A DNA stretch of 64,000 nt from Polytrichum commune (Eukaryota; Streptophyta; Polytrichopsida; Polytrichales; Polytrichaceae). The position numbers were made by a program, and so were the translations under genes. Positions within the stretch are counted from its first letter, which is position 1. Each line of letters begins with the position of its first letter. Under the pieces are notes generated by a model. That model searched no databases and had not been told where the DNA came from. It was given only the letters and a program-made list of their open reading frames with translations. The stretch covers positions 5,580,001-5,644,000 of the forward strand of contig OX485803.1 of NCBI GenBank assembly GCA_950295325.1, given 5' to 3'. This document shows, one piece after another, positions 12,088-24,519 of the stretch.

Positions 12088-12229
12088 GCTGACCGTCCTC
12101 GCTGTACTACTGCCGATACCGTATTCTCCATGCACACGTAGAAATACACAGAAGGCACCGTATATCTCGTCCCCGACATCGCCACAATGCTCCAAAAATT
12201 CCTTGGGAGAGAAGGTTGGCTTCGTCTAG

Positions 12230-13600
12230 GTAGTGCCGAAATCTCAGTAGTTCGGGGACTTCTCTAATTCGGTGAAGAACGCTCACCAGCAGCCCAATAC
12301 AGTTAACCGTAGGCCATTTTGGCCTGCAACATCTTTTAAGGGTTAAGGAGTGGGATTGAAATGCAAAAGTTATAGGTGATGAAAGTGAGGAATCTCATTC
12401 TCTTTTAAGTATTTACATAGACCCTTGGATCCAATTGTGTTAACATTTAAGTCTAGAAAGGTATCTATGCGTTGAACACATTATCCAACTTTCTCATAAC
12501 AAATGCCTTTATGGTGTCCATTCAAATGCCTTGCCACATAGTACCACTTATTTAGGTGTCCAACTTAAGTCAAGTGGCCATATAAGGTCTACACGAGTAC
12601 TATGACATTCAAGGGTTCACCCCCCCCCCCAACACACACACAACTAGGATGCCTATTTTCATCCCCACCTCCTTCCTATTTGCCGAAGATAGCCACAATT
12701 CCTCTTATTAACTCCTAATGTTATTGAAGACCACATTTTGGTCTCAAGCTCAAGGGTACTACCCCCTAAGTGAGATGGTTAGAGGTCCTTGTTGAAAAGA
12801 TATATATTTTTTTGTGTGGGAATGTGCACAGTTTGCTTTATGTTGTTGTTTTGAAAAGTGGATTTGGGTTTGCCATATTGTTTTTGGTTCTTCATTGGAC
12901 TCATGGCCAACCTCCTAACTGGTGAATAATTTTTCCAATCATATTCATGAAAACTATTGACTTTCAATCTTCAAATGATGTTTCTCTCCAAAGAAGATTT
13001 GTTAGGAATATTTTCTTCATTTACGCTAAAATGGAACATATCATTAAAATATATATCTAGAATTCAAAGCATCAAAATTAAATAATTCAAAAGCCTTGCA
13101 AATCACATTACTTTTCTCTCAAACATGGTATGTGTATCACCAAGGTGATTTTTGTATGCATGACTATTAAGTAGAAACAAAACATCATCATTGATGAGCC
13201 AAATGACAAATTGCAAATTTCATCAACATTTTGTTCACATTCTATACATACAATCGTATTTTGTTCTACAATTTTCAATGTGTCACAATTGTACTCTTCA
13301 TAAGATGCACACGTTTACAAGATATCCGAGCAAACTAAATCATCTGCATATTATGAAGTTTTCTCAAGTTTTTTCTTTGAAAATGGTTACTCAAAGCATG
13401 ACCTTATAGAGAATGTCCACAATTTGTGTTCTTTGACTTTCTGCTGATAGTTTTGCTTCAATGATATTTCACTTTAAACCTAATCTTAAAAACACACAAA
13501 ACCATGGGGATATATACTATAGAAGGCGCTCTACGTCAACTTTCCTAGTGCTGGAATGTAGTTTCAACGTGGGATTAAGGAAGCCTTGCCAATGTACGAC
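12230..13600. other. AT-rich intergenic DNA
   Basis: No gene or transposon is recognised. It holds a C-run at about 12619-12628 followed by a CA-rich stretch, and otherwise AT-rich low-complexity sequence up to the helicase promoter. Confidence 0.5.
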
Positions 13601-13602
13601 TG

Positions 13603-13611
13603 ACACGTGGC
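13603..13611 (+). promoter_or_regulatory. G-box/ABRE-like element upstream of the helicase gene
   Basis: ACACGTGGC carries the CACGTG core bound by plant bZIP and bHLH factors and matches the strong ABRE form. It lies ~220 bp before the putative TATA box. Function is inferred from motif and position only. Confidence 0.3.
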
Positions 13612-13821
13612 AAACATGAGGGTTAATAATTCATGTTATGTCGAAATAGAGAGCCCTCTACGGTATAAAGGTTGAAGTATATTCATCGTTACTATTAACA
13701 TACCACGGAATGAAGTCTGGCGGCGCCAGGCACACTTACAGTAGGTGGTCCTATACCCGCGAAAGTAACTCATCGGGCTGTTCCAAAGGGCGTTCCAAGT
13801 GCCGGCGGTAAAGTACTAACT

Positions 13822-13828
13822 TATAAAT
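13822..13828 (+). promoter_or_regulatory. putative TATA box of the helicase gene
   Basis: TATAAAT lies about 385 bp upstream of the chosen ATG (14212), in the only strongly GC/AT-contrasting stretch before the gene. It would place transcription start near 13850 and leave a ~350 nt leader. Confidence 0.35.
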
Positions 13829-14211
13829 CTCCGACAGTCCACTTGTCATCATGCTATTGCTTGGAACCTGTTCAAAGACGATGTGGAGGTTGAGCGTACG
13901 GTTACCCGCCCCAACCCAACGAATCGTACCCCCCTAGGCGAACATCACTATCCCCGCCTTACCTATTACCGTGCCCCGTGCACCCCCTCCCTCGCCGAAG
14001 CTCAAGAAACTTATTCGGGTGGTGCACCTTCCTTCCTGAAGCTCTCTCGCGATTGCTGTCGCCACTCAATTTCTTCAGGTTTTGTGTTTTGAGGGATCCG
14101 GAGAGTGGCTGGAGTGACTGCGGCTCCCCTTGTTCGTGAAGTTTTTGCGTGTGTTTGTGGCGTTTTGTGGAGGAAGGAAGGTTGCGGGAGCTGTGAGATC
14201 GGTCGGTCGCG

Positions 14212-17200
14212 ATGCCAGGCGAGAGAGTTCGCCCTGGGGAGCGCACCCTACCGGTGCGAAGATCCAAGGATCTTATCGTGGACAAAGTGAAGCTCAATCG
14301 CGTGACGCTTATCTCCGCGGACACAGGCTCGGGTACGCATATCCGCATTTCCGCAGTTTCGCAGCATTTCTTTGCTATTGTTCTTATTCTCGATGATCAT
14401 CGTGTGGTTGTGGTTGCTAAACTTCACAAGGATCCATCCCTTCTCGTCATGCAATTCTAGTCGGTCTAGGCCTCTGTTGTTGCTTCTTGTTTGTTATTAT
14501 TATGGTGTTATGATGCTTTTGTAGCCGCTGTAACTCTTTGTTCGTCCAATTGGCTCGAGCGGAACTCATAGGCAGTTGTGAGGAGTAACTGCTACTCTTT
14601 CCTTTCCTTTCATACGATGTTTCGGAACTTCGATGACGGAAGCAGCTACAATGCACTAGAGTAATGAGATGTTTTTATATTTAAAATATTATACAATTCT
14701 TGGTCAATTCGCTCTAAGGCTTCTTTACCTCCTGGTACATTTTTGCATGCGGACATGTAGTACATCAGTTCCGGTGTAGAATGTGCGATGTGGAATGGGA
14801 GGAATAGCAACTACTTAGCCAGCCCAATTTCACTGACTGCCCGAGAACCTTACTGTACCTGCATAGCTACCCCTCTGGATAAATAGTGCTCAAGGCAAGC
14901 AAGCCTCAAACGGACACTTTTATCTCTGCACCCGGCCACTTATCGTACGGTATGAAACACATCGCAATTAGTGTGAGATGATTAGCAACTCCAAATCGTG
15001 CATATAGCCATCTTCCTCATAATTTTCGGAGCTCACATGAATATCTTATTCATCTTCAACGCAAAGATTCTCATTTCTTGATGAATGATCATATAGGTCC
15101 CTCCTAATTATGTTGATGACTATTGAGCATAGAATGGTTATCAAATTATAAGCATGGAGTCCAATCTCTTTTAGGCACATCATGCCTATTTTGGTGTCCG
15201 TTCAAGTTGAGTCACCGAATTATGATACCTGACCTTTTGTTATAAGAGCTGTAATGTACTTTTTGAAAGGGGGTATTGATATCGTAGTTGTGAAGTTTTA
15301 TACTAACATCCAAGCTCGAGTTTGCAGTTGCAATACCGACTGTTCTCACAAGAACCTGTTTCCCATCGACATGGTGCAGCTGCAACTGGATATGTTTATT
15401 TGGATTTCGCATATGTTGATGCAGCTGGATAGACCTTGAGTCTGATTTCTCCCGTATATGTGGATGTAGGTAAGAGCTCACAGGTGCCGCAGATGCTCTT
15501 GGAGGAGGGAATGGTTCCAATTCTCTGTACACAACCTCGGAGGCTTGCGGTCGTGGCTGTGGCCAAGCGTGTGGCCCAAGAGCGCGGTTGCATTTTAGGA
15601 GAGGAGGTTGGCTACCATATTGGGCAGCTGAATATCTCCACAACCAAGTATGTCATCCTTTCTCCATGTTCTTTTACTGTCGCTTGCAGGAAAATGGCAC
15701 AATAATAATCAAGACAGGGATGGCTGATAGAATTGCCTACCGTGCAGGAAATGTTTGGGCTTCTCCTGTTCAAACTAAGAGTATGAAGTATTCATACTAA
15801 GAAGGAATGACTAACGTGACTTGAATACACTTCCTTTCAGAAACGTCTGTTGTGACTTACAATGGTAGGTGTGGCAACTCAAGTGGGGCTGGGATTGATT
15901 TCCAGGTAGGTTGGTAAGCCGTTGCAGAGAACTTTTGTTCTGACTCTTCAATGCGTTTGCCCTGAGAGATTGGGTATTATCTGGTGCAGGTCTAAGATTG
16001 TCTTTGAAACAGCTGGTATCCTTCTAGAGGAGCTTAGAGTCAATGGCATGGCTGCTTTGGCTCGTTTCAAGGTGGTGATCCTGGATGAGGTGCATGAGCG
16101 GTCTGTGGAATCAGACTTGGTTTTAACATGTGTCAAGCAGCTCATGCTGAGAAACCCCAAAATTCGGTAATTCAATCTCTTTTCTCGAAGGTTGCAAGTC
16201 GAGTGTCCGTGTGTAGAATGTGATGTACGATTAGTCTGGTGAGGAATTTTTCATTTTTGGTACATGGGGACACTGGCAAAACCTTCCAGAAGAAACCTTG
16301 ATGACCTTGGTACTTCTGTCTGTTCAGGTTGGTCTTAATGTCTGCAACGGCAGATTTCAAGATATATGAGGAGTACTTTAGTGAGCTCGGCAGGGAGGAC
16401 AGAGTAGAGAGAATCTACATATCAAACCTGGCAGCCACTGTCCAGAGCCATTTGCTCCAAACAAAAGTCAAATACCTTGAGAATGTGAGATGTTTAACCT
16501 CCTCAATTTCAAATTGCTGCAATTCTTTATATTTGTAAGATCTAACTTTAGGTCTACTTGCATTAAAATTTGTCTTGTGAGCTTGATGCAATTTATGGCA
16601 GCAAGATTCTGCAGCACCTTCTCAGGATTATAGGCCATATAATATTTACCTGTTATGTTTCTCAGAGCAGTGTGAAGTCTTGGTACTTATTTGTGAAAGG
16701 TGAAAGAAACTCAGTATGGTGGTCGTGCTCCATTCATTCACCTTAGCCCACTGATAAAAAAAAGTAAGTCAATTAGTAAGGTATATTGCCAATAATGTCA
16801 CATAAAATCATCTTGTTGTGTATTCAAAAGAAGTCCTTGACCCAAGATCAGAGGATCATGTTACCTCTGCTCATGTACACCGTCCATTTGAGGATGTCTA
16901 TGGAGGTTTTAGGACAACCAGGTTGGCCCAGCAACATCCAGCTTTGTCAGTGTTGTATGCATTTGACATGTTTTAGAGAAAACAACAACATAATTGGTCA
17001 ATCTTGATACAGTTTAAGATCTCTTGTTTTTTTGATTTAAATATCTCTAATCGGCCATCAATTGAATTTAGTTCAGGTCATTGAGCAGCTTGGAAGCAGG
17101 CCCGAGCATGTTGCTATCCTGCAAGATCTGCTTACCTACCATCTCCCAGCTGTGCAAGGAACAGATATTGGAGGTCCAACGCTTGATCTAGTTCGAGATT

Positions 17201-20200
17201 TAGTTGTGCAATATCATGCAAAAGAACCTGACATTACCAAAAGTGTGCTAGTTTTTCTACCCACTTACCGCTCCTTGGAGCAGCAGTTGCTACTATTAAA
17301 TGCAGCAGAGCCAGCCTTCCGTTTGTTTGTGCTACACAGCAGCATAGACATTGAGCACTCTGTAAAAGCTATGGAGATCTCTTGTAACAAGAGACGAAAG
17401 GTTCGTCTTCTCAGTCACTTGTTATTGAGGTGTAGGCTTCCACTTTCAAACAATATGTTGAGGATCAATGCTTATTTATGCATCTTGCATGGACCCTACA
17501 ATGAAAAGCATATATGGTAAGTACTCCTGGAATTTTTGCTTGCCAAACTAATTCAATTCTAGTAAGCTTGTTTTCACTTGTAACATGCTCAACAAATTTG
17601 CTGTGTAGTGCAGGTGATTTTGGCTACAAATGTTGCTGAGTCATCGGTAACAATTCCTGGAGTTTCCTTTGTAGTGGACTCGTGTCGGTCACTTGAAATT
17701 TTCTGGGATAGAGATATCAAACATCATTCTCCTCGACTTGTCTGGATTTCGCAATCCCAGGTAATTCATTTTCTTGATTTCTTATTCCTTATTACATAAG
17801 GAACTGTCTTTCTATGTCTTCTGTCAAGTAGACCTAGTCAAAAGTGGATTGCTTCCAAACATAATATTGGCTTCTCTTTTCAGTGAACTCCATGTCCATA
17901 TGCAGGCTGAACAACGCAAAGGCAGGACTGGGCGAACATGTGATGGAACAGTGGTTCGACTGGTTCCAAGGAATACATATCATTGCTTTCCAAAGTCTGA
18001 GACACCACAAATGCAGCTCTTTTCATTGAGGAAACAAGTGCTGATGATCACCAGTGCAGAATCCAAAGCTATAAATGATCCAATTTGTAAGTTTCTGAGC
18101 TTCATGATTTGAAACTTGCTGTTGACAAATTGTATCATATATGACTGGTGGTAACCATTTTGATATGATGTCCTGCCACAAGTCGTTACTTGAAGGAGCT
18201 TGTTGACATCATTCAGCAATAACAAGTCCTTCTGTGCTGTTGTATTAAAGAAAGTGCATTAATATGTCTAGGCTCTCTTTTACACATTTGTGCTTAACAA
18301 CCATCCCCTTTGCAAGTTGTTTCTAACAGTTCTTCATGTTTGCAGTGTTGCTGCAGAAGTGCATCAACCCCCCTGTCCCTGCGACTGTGATAGATGCTCT
18401 GGAGTTTCTGGAGAAGCTACAGGCAATACTGGTCTCTCCTGACAAAGGCAGACATGCCTATCATCCAACCAAGTATGGGCAACTGTTAGTGAGCATACCT
18501 TTGTCACTTGAATCTGCAATATTTGTCGTACGAGGTGGGATGTCTGGTTATGTGCGGGAAAGTGTGGTTGTTGGTGCAATTATGGACACCACCCCTTACC
18601 CTATTCTTCAACCTTTCGGTCAGCAATTTCAGGTGAGATTGTGCATTTACACAAATAGATCTCTAGTATTAACTCTGACGTCTACTTTCTGTGGTCTCAG
18701 CAACAAATTTTCTGATTATTCTTGGCTCTCAAGAGAAAAAAATAAAAATCTTTCTAAAAAGACTTGAATAAATAGTCTTAGAGACTGTAATTTTAATGAC
18801 TTTGGATCTTGAAAACCTTGGCCCTCTTGATATCTGTACCATGCAGTACCGCATGAACCTGGAAGGCTACTATCGGGATGCAATTTCGACAAATTCTCCT
18901 TCCCGGTCATCAGTGTTGCAAGCTAATCTCTGTGCATTTGAGTTCTGGCAACGAACATTCAAGGTGAGTGTGTTCCTCTAATGTCTTTAATAAGTGAAAC
19001 TTGGCGCCATTTTTAACCTGGTAATGCATTGTGCCCATATGACCATTATTGGAGGGAGAATCTTGGTCAATAGATGTTTCAAATAGCACACTGTCCTTGT
19101 AAATAATCAGTTTTGGAGGAAGCTGATTACATTGTGAATTGATGTTTCATTGTACTGTCTAAAATTAAATTGTGGAATGCAGGACAAACTCCGGTTAGAA
19201 AATTTGGAATGTCATATCAAATATGTAAAACAGAACACTCAGAATAAAGTTGAGTGGGGTTCTGTGGAGGATGAGGAATTGGAGCAGGATTGGTGTATAC
19301 ACCATAACCTCTCCCTATGGGCACTGCATGCCGTGGCTGAAACTGGTACTGTTTCTAGAAGTGATGAACTCTTGCTAGTTAATCTGAGTGCAGATAGTGT
19401 TTTTGTGACAGTTGTTGAGTGTTCGTTCTATGTATGGTGAGTACTACTTCTGAAAGATGAGTAGCGGCATCTATTTCCATTTTTTCAAAGGTTCCAAACA
19501 CTTGCAAGATTTTGTGCTTAGTGAATGATACTTACTGCCATCTTGTGCATGCAGCTGACATCATAATGGAGAAGATGCATCAGTACAGACCTGAATTCAT
19601 CTGTAAAGCCTTTGACCTACCCTCCTATTACACTGCAGAGGATGTTGCCCACAACTGTACACACACATCAAAGATTTGTGTCCCCAACATCAGCTTTCTT
19701 GCAGAAGATGATGTTGATGAAGCTGAGGATGATGCACATACTATTTGTGGTGATTGGCCATTTGTGCATCCAGGAACATATCATAGCACTGCAGATGAGA
19801 AAGGGATAGCTTCCCTGACGATGGAGGTATACTCTGGTTTTCATTTGTGTCGGGCAATTTCTTACTTTTGTAATGGAGCAAATTGCCAAGGATGATCTTG
19901 TCTTGTATTATCTTTTCCTTGGCCCATCAAATATGGTGATTGATATAATGAGTCATGTAAGTCTTTTATCCTATCATGCAGGTGCAAGGGAGGCAAGCAT
20001 TGGGTTCACCTCTGGTGCAAGAAGACGAGAGCAACAAACCAATTTTGAACACACCACCCCAATGTAGCTATTACAGGCAGGGCCTTTGCACAAGAGGTTC
20101 TAGTTGCCCGTTTTCTCATTCCACTTCGGCCAAGCCCATGCCATGCAAATTTTATCTTTCTTTCAGCGTATGTTTTCCCTCTCAAAACATAATCCCCATA

Positions 20201-21609
20201 TTGCTATCAACCTGCTTGATCCTCAACTCACCCCGTAGCTACTTTTTCCAGGTTTCTTAATTTTGTTGCTTTTGTGACATTTAATTATCTTGAGGGTGTA
20301 CTGAAAAGAAGTACTTCACCTTGGGCTACATTTTCACAGGCACATCCGAATTCTACATATTTTGAGTGGCAAAAGATAAGATTTTGATTTTCTTACTAAG
20401 TTTGCAGTGCATGCAAAACCTATTTTCAGATGAGAGACACTGCATCCCTATTGACTTTTTACTTCAAAATTTTGCAGGGTTGTCGATATGGTAATGAGTG
20501 CAGGTTTTTACATGATGCAACGCAAGGGATTGAAAGTGTTGTAGAGAATGGCCCAGTTCAGTTTGAAGAGGTCATGCCAACAATTCAAGCATTTCTTGAT
20601 CTTATTCCTGACTATGTGGAAAGCTATGATAGTAGGTGTGAAGCAAAGGTGCTCCTTCTAGGAGAGGGTAACTTTACTTTTGCTCAGGGCCTAGCAGAGA
20701 AGATTAGCCCTGCTAGAATAATTGCTACATCACTTGACAGGGAGGAAGATGCCCTCAGTAAGATGCCAGCCCTGTCCCTCCGAATTTCTGAACTTAGAAG
20801 GTTGAATGTGCAAATAGGATGGGGTGTTGATGCTACAAATTTGGTAGCCCACAGTAACAGGAGAAAGGTGCCACAGGAAAGCCTCGTCCATCTTGATGTT
20901 CCTTGGGATTCTATTGGATGCATCATCTGGAACTTCCCTTTTCTAGGCATTGATGAGGATCTGGAGAACCACAAGCTTCTCATGCGCAAGTTTTTTACAT
21001 CAGTTGCTGTCACCCTTTTTAGTAAAGAACAAGAGGATGTTCTTGTCATGCTGACTCTTTGCAATGACCAGTGCGGACGTTGGCAGGTTAGTTTCTCCTA
21101 TGTCACTGGTCTTAGTAGCTATTACCATGTGTATTGCTCAATAACATGTCATTTAATGGGATAGAGAATTAACATCTTCTCTCATTGGGCAGGTCGAGAG
21201 GGCAGCAAGGGAAGCTTTCTTCTTCCTCCGAAACTCTATCCCATTTGATACTCGTGCATTTGGGGCATACAGACCTATGCGCAACAATTCAGAGGTAATT
21301 TAATTGTCATTTTCAGGACTTGGACCTTGTCAAACCTGTCTAATTTATATGAACGTCCAAGCTAAAGGGCACATGTAGAGGTTCTGAATAGTCTGGAAAT
21401 TCAGTTCAGACATCTCAAAGACTACATTTTATCGTAGCAGTGCACATCCTAGTTTTGGCAACTTATGGGAAGCTGGAAGCTCATAGATGTGGTGGTTATG
21501 GGTGCAGTCTTCTTTTGCAGTGGAGAGGTCTGTGACCTATATTTTCCAGCTGTGCTGGCCATCAGAGACTTCGTTGGTGAAACGGCTCAGGGAAGCACTG
21601 TTAAATTAA
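14212..21609 (+). CDS. DExH-box RNA helicase with two CCCH zinc fingers and BMT5-like Rossmann domain (C3H31/At2g47680 type), complete
   Basis: Predicted ATP-dependent RNA helicase of the DEAH/RHA class, probably nuclear. I assign 15 exons: 14212-14332, 15470-15647, 15990-16166, 16328-16484, 17077-17400, 17614-17760, 17906-18086, 18346-18632, 18847-18963, 19183-19345, 19555-19826, 19982-20167, 20478-21086, 21193-21294, 21508-21609. All introns are GT-AG, phases agree, total 1041 codons with stop. Motifs: Walker A TGSGKS (K42), DEVH 132-135, SAT 164-166, motif [15 protein letters not shown] (~322-335), motif [10 protein letters not shown] (371-378). CCCH finger 1 is C736-C744-C750-H754; finger 2 is C763-C772-C778-H782, split by an intron. 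A Rossmann methyltransferase-like domain of the BMT5 (DUF2431) type follows, with LLLGEGNF (GEGNF 832-836). The ATG is the first in frame and fits the family start. As I recall, the Arabidopsis homologue has ~1015 residues, so length is normal. The gene looks functional. Confidence 0.9.
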
Positions 21610-22960
21610 GAGCAGTCCACCTTAAAACATATTGTGCAAGGTAAACCCTTCGTTGACATCAAGATTCCTTAAGATTCTTCAATGTTTGGACCATGTTGAT
21701 TTTGATTGCATGTCACAAGGAGGTTGATGATTTTACTCTGTCATATCAATCTACTGCTGGTGATGTCAATGTCGTCCCACCTAATCACCTACTGTAATTG
21801 TAGGAGAGTTTCTTGCCTCTGATGAAGGTGCGTTTTTGCAGAATACATTTCCGGAAGCTTTGACATTTCAAAGACAATGAAAATTCAGTAGTGCTGTTAC
21901 TAACGATTGATTCCATATGAAGGCAACAGTGCTAACGCTAATTGTAGAGCTCGGATATTCATCTGGATAATTCTTAAATTGGGATCAAAGATGGACCCCG
22001 ACATAATCGATGGCCCAATTTGAAACCTAAAGCTGAAGAGGCACAACTGGTGATATCGAAGCTGAAATCATTGATGATTCATTAGGATGATTGTTGAGAT
22101 AAATTATTCATATAGCTGGTTTTGTACTGTGGTTTGGGAATGAAATCCTGCATTAATTGTAGGACCTTGTCTTTCAATAGACATTTATGGCATTTCTTCT
22201 ACACTTCCACTTGCGTTATGAAGATTAAATTTCCATAAGATTATGAATGGTTGAACATTCCTGCATACCACAAACTCTACATGGCAAGTTCATTATGCAT
22301 ATTCTTTGTTTCTATTTGATAAGAAATAACTTCACAAGATAGTACAAGCCTTTTCCAAATTCCCTCTATGAATGGAGAGGGCAGTTGAGAGAAAAGTAAT
22401 CAATGACATCAAATAAACATGACTCAACAGAAGCTGTATAGTGTACACCTTGATTAACCCTTTATTTCCTGGGGGTCCATTTGAAGGAGCAATTTGACTT
22501 TTTTTCACTCCAAAACAACCATTTTTTTGGGACGAAGTATCTCAATAAAAGGAGATTTCTTGAATCCGATGTAACTTGAGATATTTAAGTCCGGGATCAT
22601 GAAAAAGCTGAGTTACAGCAGTGGAGAACATCTACCTCGAATACTTTGGTTATTGAACGAAGTGGATACAACTTTCATTGAACTGTAGAGGAGTTGCCCC
22701 ATATTCGTTTCTATGGAATCACTGAATTTTCCGTCGCTGCTCAGTTTTATCAGATGCTAACCTGTACACCCAATATGCCTGTCTCACAAAGATAAAATTT
22801 AGTGAGAATTCCAACTAATACTGTCACTAAATTTGCAGGACAATCAAGCAATCTGCAAAGTTCACCAGAAAGGCGTCAGTTCTTCAAACGGGGAGTTTAC
22901 TGTCTCTGTAGAGGACTTTGTTATTTAGAGCCCAAACCTGCATGGGTGTCAGGAGCCTAA
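21610..22960. other. 3' flank of the helicase gene
   Basis: It probably contains the 3' UTR. Apart from the exon-like segment at 22839-22928 I see no gene, terminal repeat or tandem structure. Confidence 0.4.
22839..22928 (+). other. possible alternative 3' terminal exon of the helicase gene
   Basis: TTTGCAG is followed by a 30-codon open frame (DNQAICKVHQKGV...) closed by TAG. It is in phase with the end of helicase exon 14 (21294), so splicing from that donor would give an alternative C-terminus replacing exon 15. Exon 15 (21508-21609) matches the family better, so this is a weak candidate or chance. Confidence 0.2.
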
Positions 22961-22979
22961 AGAAAGACATAGCGCTCAA

Positions 22980-24075
22980 AAATCAGAGAAGTTTACTTTA
23001 AAGAGAACTCTGATGCCCAAACCGATGTTTGTTCTTAGGAGCCGGAGAGATGCCCTTATCATAAGAGATAGACAACCCAATGGTAAGGTAGTGAGCCAGC
23101 TGGTGGTATTGGGAAAAACAATATTGGAATAATAGCCTGAACTACGAGGACTTTTCTTACTGGGATAACAATATGAAGACATTGAGATAATCTTCAAAAA
23201 GTCTGCCTCTTTGTAAACATAGATCAAACTCATTCGCATATAGTAAATTATCTGAGCCAAAGCTTTTTACAAGATGCATGGTTCACAAACAGTTCTTGTT
23301 ATGTTGCTTGTTGTGTGCAGAAAACACGAGACGTTCACAGAAAAAACCAATCTCTCAAACATCAACGATTGTGGATACAAGCTATAGCCTATCTCATTAG
23401 GTCAAAACAAAGTCAGGACGAGCCAACTCCGACACCAGTATGGGCAGATGATATGCAGGAGCAATTTGGTTGAGAGGATTCTCCATAATCCTACCTCTTT
23501 GCCAAGACAGATCAAAATTGTTCGCAAATAATAAAGTTAAGGGTTTTGTTTGTATCTGAACTAAAAGATTTTACAAGATGCATGGTGCAATTGCACAGAC
23601 AGACACTTCTTATCATTTCTTCTTATGTGTAAAGGCACAAAATTTTCGCACAAACCGATATCTCTTAAACATCATCAACAATCATGTACGCAAAGAAACA
23701 GCCAATCCGATTAGGTCAAAATAAGGACGCTACAAGCAAACTCCCAGATGGTTTATAGGAAGAAAGAAATGAAGAGGATTCTTCGAATTAAGAAGCGTTT
23801 AGGGCAGAGCAGCAGACCCGACCAAAAACTCTACATGCAAGAACCAACTTTGTTCGTGTACAAAAAATATCTGAGCTGAAGGCTCTCAAAAGTTCAGTGA
23901 TGCAATGCAGGGTAAGACACTTCCATCCCATCTCTTGTCATGTGCAAAAAACACCAGAATTTCACCGAAACCCGTCGACGATCGGAAAGCCTTAGCCAAT
24001 CTGACAAAAAGTCAAAAACAAATATGCAACGAACGAACTCCCAGATGAAAGAGGCTAAAGAGGATCCTTCAAATT
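22980..24075. repeat. diverged tandem repeat, ~300-320 bp unit, about three copies
   Basis: Matching landmarks recur in order. 'cctctttg..a.acagatcaaa' is at 23204, and again at 23494. 'ttttacaagatgcatggt' is at 23263 and 23568, with a weaker form near 23890. 'tttc.c..aaacc' is followed by 'gccaatc.gatta/gacaa', 'ggtcaaaa' and 'ccaactcc..gat' near 23400, 23715 and 24010. Units have diverged strongly, so the duplication is old. No conserved reading frame is seen. Confidence 0.55.
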
Positions 24076-24247
24076 GAGAAGCACTGATGGAAGCGCAAGA
24101 ACACCCGATCGAATTAGGTCAGACCGGATCCCCCAGGCCGGTGTAAAACCCCACCCTCACCCAGACACCCTAAACCCTACGAAAATTGCAGCAAAAGAAT
24201 ACTCCTCGAATCAATTACGAAGTGATGAGAGGGATAGAAATGTTCAC

Positions 24248-24352
24248 CAATGCAACTACGTGGGCCACAACGAGAGCGGAGACGACGAGAGGCAGCCAGG
24301 ACAGCGGCTCCCCCGCTTGCCCAGTCCGCCCTCCCGGTATCTGCTGCGCCAT
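24248..24352 (-). CDS. possible first exon of a small membrane protein
   Basis: On the minus strand, ATG at 24352 opens a 35-codon exon that ends at a GTGAACAT donor. The peptide begins MAQQIPGGRTGQAG and continues into SWLPLVVSALVVAHVVAL, a single strong hydrophobic helix. Without splicing the frame ends ten codons later. The 5' side is GC-rich, and 24674-24682 holds a CACGTGGCA box upstream, as would suit a promoter. I could not find a second exon, and the diverged tandem repeat lies where it would be expected. Short plant ER or Golgi membrane proteins of this style exist, but I cannot name the family. Confidence 0.3.
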
Positions 24353-24519
24353 GCCCCCCCAACTCGATCTGATCCCCGCCAATATGGCACCCCCGATCAG
24401 ATTACCACCAACCCCCAGATGCGATGAGATGCGAGAGTAGACGATTACGTCCGCGATGATTTTGAGCTCCGATCGCCTGCTCAAAGCCCCGATCGATCGT
24501 TGCTTTGCACACAAGAACT

